A stretch of 36,203 nt of DNA from Microbacterium sp. A20 (GTDB lineage: Bacteria > Actinomycetota > Actinomycetes > Actinomycetales > Microbacteriaceae). The position numbers were made by a program, and so were the translations under genes. How positions within the stretch are numbered: the stretch's first letter is position 1; every line of letters starts with the position of its first letter. Under the pieces are notes generated by a model. That model did not search any database and had not been told where the DNA came from. It was given only the letters and a program-made list of their open reading frames with translations. Positions 32,363 to 36,203 of the stretch are shown here, in pieces. Location of the stretch: contig NZ_SSDF01000075.1 of the NCBI RefSeq assembly GCF_004794515.1, forward strand, positions 1 through 36,203, written 5' to 3'.

Positions 32363-33346
32363 TCAGTTCTCCGTCAGAGCCGTGAAGGCGGATTCGAGGG
32401 TGGGTGCGGCGATCTCCAGGTCGTGAGCGCCGTGGTCGAGCAGGATGCGGGCGGCCGCGTCGGAATCCGCGGCGCGCAGGCTCAGGCGGTCGCCGTCCAG
32501 CCGCACGTCGACGACGCCGTCCGTCGCGCTCAGCGTCGCGACGAGCGCGGCACCGGTCGCACCGGCCGCATCGACCGTCGCGGACACGGTCCGCTCCCCC
32601 AGGCTCGCTCGCAGCAGAGCCGTGGGCGCATCCGCGACCACCGCGCCGCGGTGCATCACCACGGTGCGCCGCGCGAACTGCTCCGCCTCCTCCAGGTAGT
32701 GGGTGGCGAAGATGATCGTGCGCCCGGCATCCGCGTCGGCCCGCATCACGTCCCAGAAGTGCCGCCGGGCCGTGACGTCCATTCCGGCCGTCGGCTCGTC
32801 GAGCACGAGGATGTCGGGGTCGGACACCATCGCGAGCGCGAACTTCACCCGCTGCTGCTCTCCCCCCGAGCACTTGGACACGCGGCGGCGCGCGAGGTGC
32901 TCGAGGTCGGCACGGGCCATGACCTCGGGCACCCGCGCGGCTGCGTCCGCTCCGTACAGCGAGGCGATGAGGCGCACGGTCTCGCCCACGGTCAGGTCGC
33001 CCAGGAGGCCCCCGGTCTGCAGCACTGCGCCGATCGCTCCGCTCGAGGTCGCCTGCTCAGGAGCCACGCCGAGCACCCGGACCGTGCCGCTGCTGGGCTG
33101 CGTGAGCCCGAGGAGCATGTCGAGCGTCGTCGTCTTGCCCGCGCCGTTCGGGCCGAGCAGCGCGACGACCTCGCCACGACGGATCGAGAGGTCGACCCCG
33201 CCGACGGCCTGCACACGGCGGTCGCCCGAGCCGAAGTGGCGTGTGACGCCGTGCAGCTCGAGCACGACCGGATCATGGTTCGGGGCTTCGGATGCCGGAC
33301 GCGCGGTGACCTGCGCCGCCGACCCGTCCACGGAGGTGTTGTTCAT
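32363..33346 (-). CDS. ABC transporter ATP-binding protein (DrrA/CcmA-like)
   Basis: 327 aa. Walker A GPNGAGKTT with K71, signature CSGGEQQRV (from C159), Walker B ILVLDEP with E184, and switch His in FATHYLEEAEQFA. The C-terminal 90 residues form the extra domain of DrrA-type exporter ATPases. ATG 33346 has GGAGG only one nt away, too close for a normal ribosome binding site, but GAGGCT-N6-ATG fits a leaderless transcript. First gene of the four-gene operon ATPase-permease-kinase-regulator. Confidence 0.92.
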   Translation of the reverse strand: MNNTSVDGSAAQVTARPASEAPNHDPVVLELHGVTRHFGSGDRRVQAVGGVDLSIRRGEVVALLGPNGAGKTTTLDMLLGLTQPSSGTVRVLGVAPEQATSSGAIGAVLQTGGLLGDLTVGETVRLIASLYGADAAARVPEVMARADLEHLARRRVSKCSGGEQQRVKFALAMVSDPDILVLDEPTAGMDVTARRHFWDVMRADADAGRTIIFATHYLEEAEQFARRTVVMHRGAVVADAPTALLRASLGERTVSATVDAAGATGAALVATLSATDGVVDVRLDGDRLSLRAADSDAAARILLDHGAHDLEIAAPTLESAFTALTEN

Positions 33347-33352
33347 GCCTCC

Positions 33353-33358
33353 AGCCTC
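33353..33358 (-). promoter_or_regulatory. -10 box of a leaderless promoter for the ABC operon
   Basis: GAGGCT on the minus strand, 6 nt, then ATG. The -35 region is poor, as in activator-dependent promoters; the palindromes at 33389-33418 lie at about -43 to -72. Confidence 0.5.
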
Positions 33359-33388
33359 GCGGGAGGAGCTTCCCCGCGCCGGAGGGAG

Positions 33389-33418
33389 GTGTCATCTCCT
33401 CGGCATGACACGTGTCAT
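33389..33418. promoter_or_regulatory. triple GTGTCAT element before the ABC/two-component operon
   Basis: Three copies of GTGTCAT: forward at 33389-33395, inverted (ATGACAC) at 33405-33411 and forward at 33412-33418. The last two form a perfect 14-bp palindrome ATGACACGTGTCAT; the first two form an inverted repeat with a 9-nt spacer. The element is placed just upstream of the probable core promoter, where a dimeric response regulator would activate. The NarL-type regulator of the same operon is the obvious candidate. Confidence 0.7.
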
Positions 33419-33430
33419 GCCGCGGATACC

Positions 33431-35302
33431 TCAGCGTGCCGGCAGCAGCGCCCCGTCGAGGAAGCCCGCGAGCTCGTCCACCGCGTCCAACGGCAGGATC
33501 GCCGCCACGTACTGGTCGGGCCGCACGACGACCACCACGCCGTCGCGCGAGAGCTCGCGCGCGGCGAAGATGTCGGTCTCGGTCCACTTGCTGGGGCCCG
33601 CCGCATAGACCTTCTCCCAGTCGGTGAGCCCGAGCGGACCGGTCTTCGGCTGGAACAGCGCCGGCGCCGACGTGACCTCGACCTCCTCGAAAGGCTGCTG
33701 GTACACGGCCTTCACGTCGAACACGGCGTCGACGTCGGCATCCGCCGGGGTGAAGCGGGCGAACAGAGGCTCGGCTTCGGCGGCCCAGGCCGCGAGAGCC
33801 GCCCCGGTGCGGTCGCCGAAGGCGTACACGCGCCAGCGGCCGTCCGCCTTCGCGTGGTGTCCGAGGTGGGTGACGTTGCCGTCGCCCACGCGCATGACCT
33901 CGGCCGACTTGAAGCGCTTGCCGAGGGGGAAGCCGACGGCGAGAGCCTGGTGCGCGTCGCTGCCGGTGATCATCGACGAGGTGTACTGCGTCATGAAGCC
34001 CGACGGGAACTCGGCGGTGGCGAGGTAGTAGGTCGCGAGGTCGTCGGGGTCGGAGATCTCCTCGGGCTTGCGTGCCATGAGGCTCGACCACTCGCGGTCG
34101 AAGTCGATGAGCTGCTGCGCCACCGGACGCCGCTCGGCGCCGTAGGTGGCCAGCAGGGCTTCCGGAGCGCGGCCGGTGAGCACGGAGCCGAGCTTCCAGC
34201 CGAGGTTGAAGCCGTCCTGCATCGAGACGTTCATGCCTTGGCCGGCCTTGGCGCTGTGGGTGTGGCAGGCGTCGCCGGTGAGGAACACGCGCGGTGTGCG
34301 CCCCGACTCGTCGATCACGTCGTCGAACCCGTCGGTGACGCGATGACCGACCTCGTAGACGCTGTGCCAGGCGACCTCGCGCACATCGAGCGTGTAAGGG
34401 TGGAGGATCTCGTTGGCACGACGGATGATCTCCTCGATCGGCGTCTGCCGCACGCGGTGGTCGTCGTCGGCGGCGACCTCGCCGAGGTCGATGTACATGC
34501 GGGAGAGGTAGCCGCCCTCGCGCGGGATGTGCAGGATGTTGCCCGCCTCGGAGTTGATGGCGCACTTGGTCCGCCAGTCCGGGAAGTCGGTGTTGACGAG
34601 CACATCCATCACGCCCCACGCGTGTGCGGCGGAGGCGCCGACGTGGGTGCGCCCGATCGCCTGTCGCACGCCGCTGCGAGCGCCGTCGCAGCCGGCGACG
34701 AACTTGGTGCGGATGGTTCGCTCCTCCCCCGCGCGCTCACCCGCGACGTAGCGGATGCGCACCTCGACCGGGAACTGGCCCTCGTCGTGAACGGTCAGGC
34801 CGACGAATTCGACCCCGTAGTCGGGGACGATCCGCCCCGGCCCGTTCGCCGCCGCCTCGGCGAAGTAGTCGAGGACGCGCGCCTGGTTGACGATCAGGTG
34901 CGGGAACTCGCAGATGTCGTACGCGTAGTCGGCGGTGCGCGAGGTGCGGATGATCTCGTCGCGCTTGTCGGGGTTCGGGCCCCAGAAGTTCATCCAGCCG
35001 ATGTTGTAGGCCTCGGCGATGATCCGCTCGGCGAACCCGAACGCCTGGAAGGTCTCGACACTGCGCGGCTGGATCCCGTCGGCCTGTCCCAGCGGAAGAC
35101 GGCCGTCGCGCTTCTCGATGATGCGGGTGGCGATGCCGGGGTATTGGGACATCTGGGCGGCGAGGAGCATCCCGGCAGGCCCGGAGCCGACGATCAGCAC
35201 GTCGATCTCATCGGGGAGGTCGCTCGGTCGGTCGAGCCCGACGCCGGCGGCGTCCTGCACGCGCGGGTCAGCGGAGACGTAGCCGTGGTGGTGGAACTGC
35301 AT
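33431..35302 (-). CDS. FAD-dependent aromatic hydroxylase, MobA-type (3-hydroxybenzoate 4-monooxygenase-like)
   Basis: 623 aa class A flavin monooxygenase of the phenol hydroxylase / MobA size class with a C-terminal thioredoxin-like domain. FAD motifs: GSGPAG at 39-44, CDGARSGVR (DG 206-207) and LTGDACHTHSAKAGQGMN (GD 343-344). D75, H135, K246 and Y270 fall at or within one position of residues I remember as active-site in Comamonas MobA (D75, H135, K247, Y271). This favours 3-hydroxybenzoate to protocatechuate, with phenol as the alternative substrate. ATG 35302 follows GGAAGGAA. Divergent from an IclR regulator, with paired palindromes in the shared promoter region. No ring-cleavage genes for protocatechuate are in the window. 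Confidence 0.82.
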   Translation of the reverse strand: MQFHHHGYVSADPRVQDAAGVGLDRPSDLPDEIDVLIVGSGPAGMLLAAQMSQYPGIATRIIEKRDGRLPLGQADGIQPRSVETFQAFGFAERIIAEAYNIGWMNFWGPNPDKRDEIIRTSRTADYAYDICEFPHLIVNQARVLDYFAEAAANGPGRIVPDYGVEFVGLTVHDEGQFPVEVRIRYVAGERAGEERTIRTKFVAGCDGARSGVRQAIGRTHVGASAAHAWGVMDVLVNTDFPDWRTKCAINSEAGNILHIPREGGYLSRMYIDLGEVAADDDHRVRQTPIEEIIRRANEILHPYTLDVREVAWHSVYEVGHRVTDGFDDVIDESGRTPRVFLTGDACHTHSAKAGQGMNVSMQDGFNLGWKLGSVLTGRAPEALLATYGAERRPVAQQLIDFDREWSSLMARKPEEISDPDDLATYYLATAEFPSGFMTQYTSSMITGSDAHQALAVGFPLGKRFKSAEVMRVGDGNVTHLGHHAKADGRWRVYAFGDRTGAALAAWAAEAEPLFARFTPADADVDAVFDVKAVYQQPFEEVEVTSAPALFQPKTGPLGLTDWEKVYAAGPSKWTETDIFAARELSRDGVVVVVRPDQYVAAILPLDAVDELAGFLDGALLPAR

Positions 35303-35367
35303 CGTCGTCGATTCCTTCCGGACTTCTTCGTCGGTCCTGTGCTTCGGGTCTTGCGCTCAGCGGAGGC

Positions 35368-35405
35368 GTGTTCTATATTCGAACACACTGTTCTACTATT
35401 GAACA
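35368..35405. promoter_or_regulatory. paired palindromic operators between the hydroxylase and its IclR regulator
   Basis: Site 1 is GTGTTC-N7-GAACAC (35368-35386), perfect 6-bp arms. Site 2 is TGTTC-N7-GAACA (35389-35405), perfect 5-bp arms. Centres are 20 bp apart, the same geometry as at the dha promoter. The stretch is the most AT-rich part of the intergenic region and probably contains the core promoter of the hydroxylase gene. Confidence 0.75.
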
Positions 35406-35449
35406 CAGCGTAAACCGCCACGCTGACGATCGCAAGGAGGAGCGCACGC

Positions 35450-36160
35450 ATGCCCGAGAGCCCGAGCGTCTCTCCCGCCTCGCAGACGCTGAGTCGCGGC
35501 ATCCGCATCCTCGAAGTCCTCGCCGACGCGCGCGGCGCCCTCACGATCGACGCGATCGCGGCTCGTCTCGGCGTGCACCGCTCGATCGCCTATCGCCTGC
35601 TGCGCACGCTCGAGGACCACGGCCTCGTTACGCGGGACGCGGCGGGGGCGGTGAGCCTCGGCGCTCGTATGGCGGCCCTCGCGGCCGGCGTCGCGCACGA
35701 CCTGCAGGCCGAGGCTCTCCCCGAGCTCACCGCGATCGCCAACGAGCTCGGGATGACGTGCTTCCTCGCCGTGCTCGACGGCGCCGAGTGCATCACACTG
35801 GCCAGCGTCGAACCGCGGCACGCGGTCGCGAGCGTCGCCCAGCGTCCCGGCGCGCGGCACGCGGTCACGGTCGGTGCGCCCGGCAAGGCGATCCTCGCCC
35901 AACTGCCCGTGGGCGAGTGGCCAGCCGACGCGCCCGCGACACTGTCCGCCGACGTCGAAGCGACCAGGCTCCGCGGCTACGCCACCAGCCACGACGAGGT
36001 CATCCCCACCGTGCAGTCCGTCGCCGTGCCTCTCGTCCTGCGCAACCAGCGCCTGGCCGCGATCGCCGTGGTGCATGTCGCAACGGATCTCGACGACGCC
36101 CAGATCGCCGCGCGCCTGCACCGCTCGGCGGCCGTCATCCGCGAGGCCCTCGACGGCTGA
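35450..36160 (+). CDS. IclR-family regulator of the aromatic hydroxylase
   Basis: 236 aa. The N-terminal winged helix-turn-helix reads LSRGIRILEVLADARGALT, then IAARLGVHRSIAYRLLRTLEDHGLV (about 14-65); the C-terminal effector domain (about 80-235) has VGAPGKAILAQL and GYATSHDEVIPTVQSVAVPL. ATG 35450 follows CAAGGAGG. Divergent from the hydroxylase, with the paired GTTC/GAAC palindromes between them, so it most likely controls that gene and itself in response to the aromatic substrate. Low similarity to the dha IclR except in the fold. Confidence 0.9.
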   Translation: MPESPSVSPASQTLSRGIRILEVLADARGALTIDAIAARLGVHRSIAYRLLRTLEDHGLVTRDAAGAVSLGARMAALAAGVAHDLQAEALPELTAIANELGMTCFLAVLDGAECITLASVEPRHAVASVAQRPGARHAVTVGAPGKAILAQLPVGEWPADAPATLSADVEATRLRGYATSHDEVIPTVQSVAVPLVLRNQRLAAIAVVHVATDLDDAQIAARLHRSAAVIREALDG

Positions 36161-36183
36161 GCCCTCTGCCGTCCCGGCCTTTG

Positions 36184-36203
36184 CCCCCCCCCCCCCCCCC
36201 CCC
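36184..36203. repeat. poly-C run at the window end
   Basis: Twenty consecutive C residues form the last bases of the window. A run this long is rare in real genomes and its position at the very end suggests a contig edge where sequencing or assembly failed. Confidence 0.9.

Noticed and set aside
32309..35413. Very long open frame (over 1000 codons) on the plus strand opposite the ABC and hydroxylase genes
   Set aside because: It is a codon-composition shadow typical of GC-rich DNA: no family motif, rich in Arg/Gly/His/Val, and fully covered by well-supported genes on the other strand.

Overview
The window is a GC-rich chromosomal segment from an actinobacterium, most likely a member of Microbacteriaceae close to Microbacterium. 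The clues are base composition, GTG starts, frequent 4-bp ATGA/GTGA start-stop overlaps, many apparently leaderless genes with an NAGNNT -10 box, a RecQ helicase fused to a phosphoribosyltransferase domain, and one copy of a short repeat (core CCTTCGACAGGCTCAGGGA) that I remember as frequent in such genomes. I see 34 protein genes and no tRNA, rRNA, transposase, phage gene or CRISPR array. The assignment is inferred from content and not from a marker gene.

Layout. 1-260: gene-free, holding a 14-bp minisatellite. 261-4454: an Lrp/AsnC regulator divergent from an E1alpha-E1beta-E2 2-oxo acid dehydrogenase operon. 4576-9495: first half of the phenylacetate (paa) pathway, paaJ-F-H-Z (lower pathway and ring cleavage). 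9590-10685: paaR (TetR repressor) and paaI (thioesterase) on the minus strand. 10796-12088: a lipoprotein. 12237-16365: dhaKLM, PEP-dependent dihydroxyacetone kinase, with a divergent IclR regulator (16524-17291). 17316-19436: RecQ-PRTase fusion, divergent from a small unknown gene. 20041-24643: second paa operon, paaA-B-C-D-E-G (epoxidase and isomerase). 24804-29595: ATP-dependent DNA ligase, a phosphoribosyltransferase, a TPP enzyme with a long leader, and two VOC proteins. 29724-33346: an ABC-2 transporter plus DesK/DesR-like two-component operon. 33431-36160: a MobA-like 3-hydroxybenzoate/phenol hydroxylase with a divergent IclR regulator. The window ends in 20 consecutive C.

How the genes work together. 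The two paa operons and paaI/paaR carry near-identical TetR-type operators, so they read as one PaaR regulon although 10 kb of dha, recQ and other genes separate the halves. The ring-activating and ring-cleaving enzymes and the beta-oxidation enzymes are all present, but the ligase PaaK that normally makes phenylacetyl-CoA is absent from the window. The adjacent 2-oxo acid dehydrogenase operon with its Lrp-type regulator could make branched-chain acyl-CoAs or, more interestingly, phenylacetyl-CoA directly from phenylpyruvate. The dha operon encodes a complete PEP-to-dihydroxyacetone phosphorelay because DhaM carries IIA, HPr and a full-length enzyme I. The two IclR-controlled promoters share an unusual architecture: two palindromes with 7-nt spacers whose centres lie 20 bp apart.

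Most genes belong to known families. I did not find a clearly new defence or mobile system. The best leads are regulatory (paired IclR operators, an activator-like palindrome before the ABC operon, a structured leader before the TPP enzyme, leaderless promoters) and the possible metabolic coupling of the 2-oxo acid dehydrogenase to the paa pathway.
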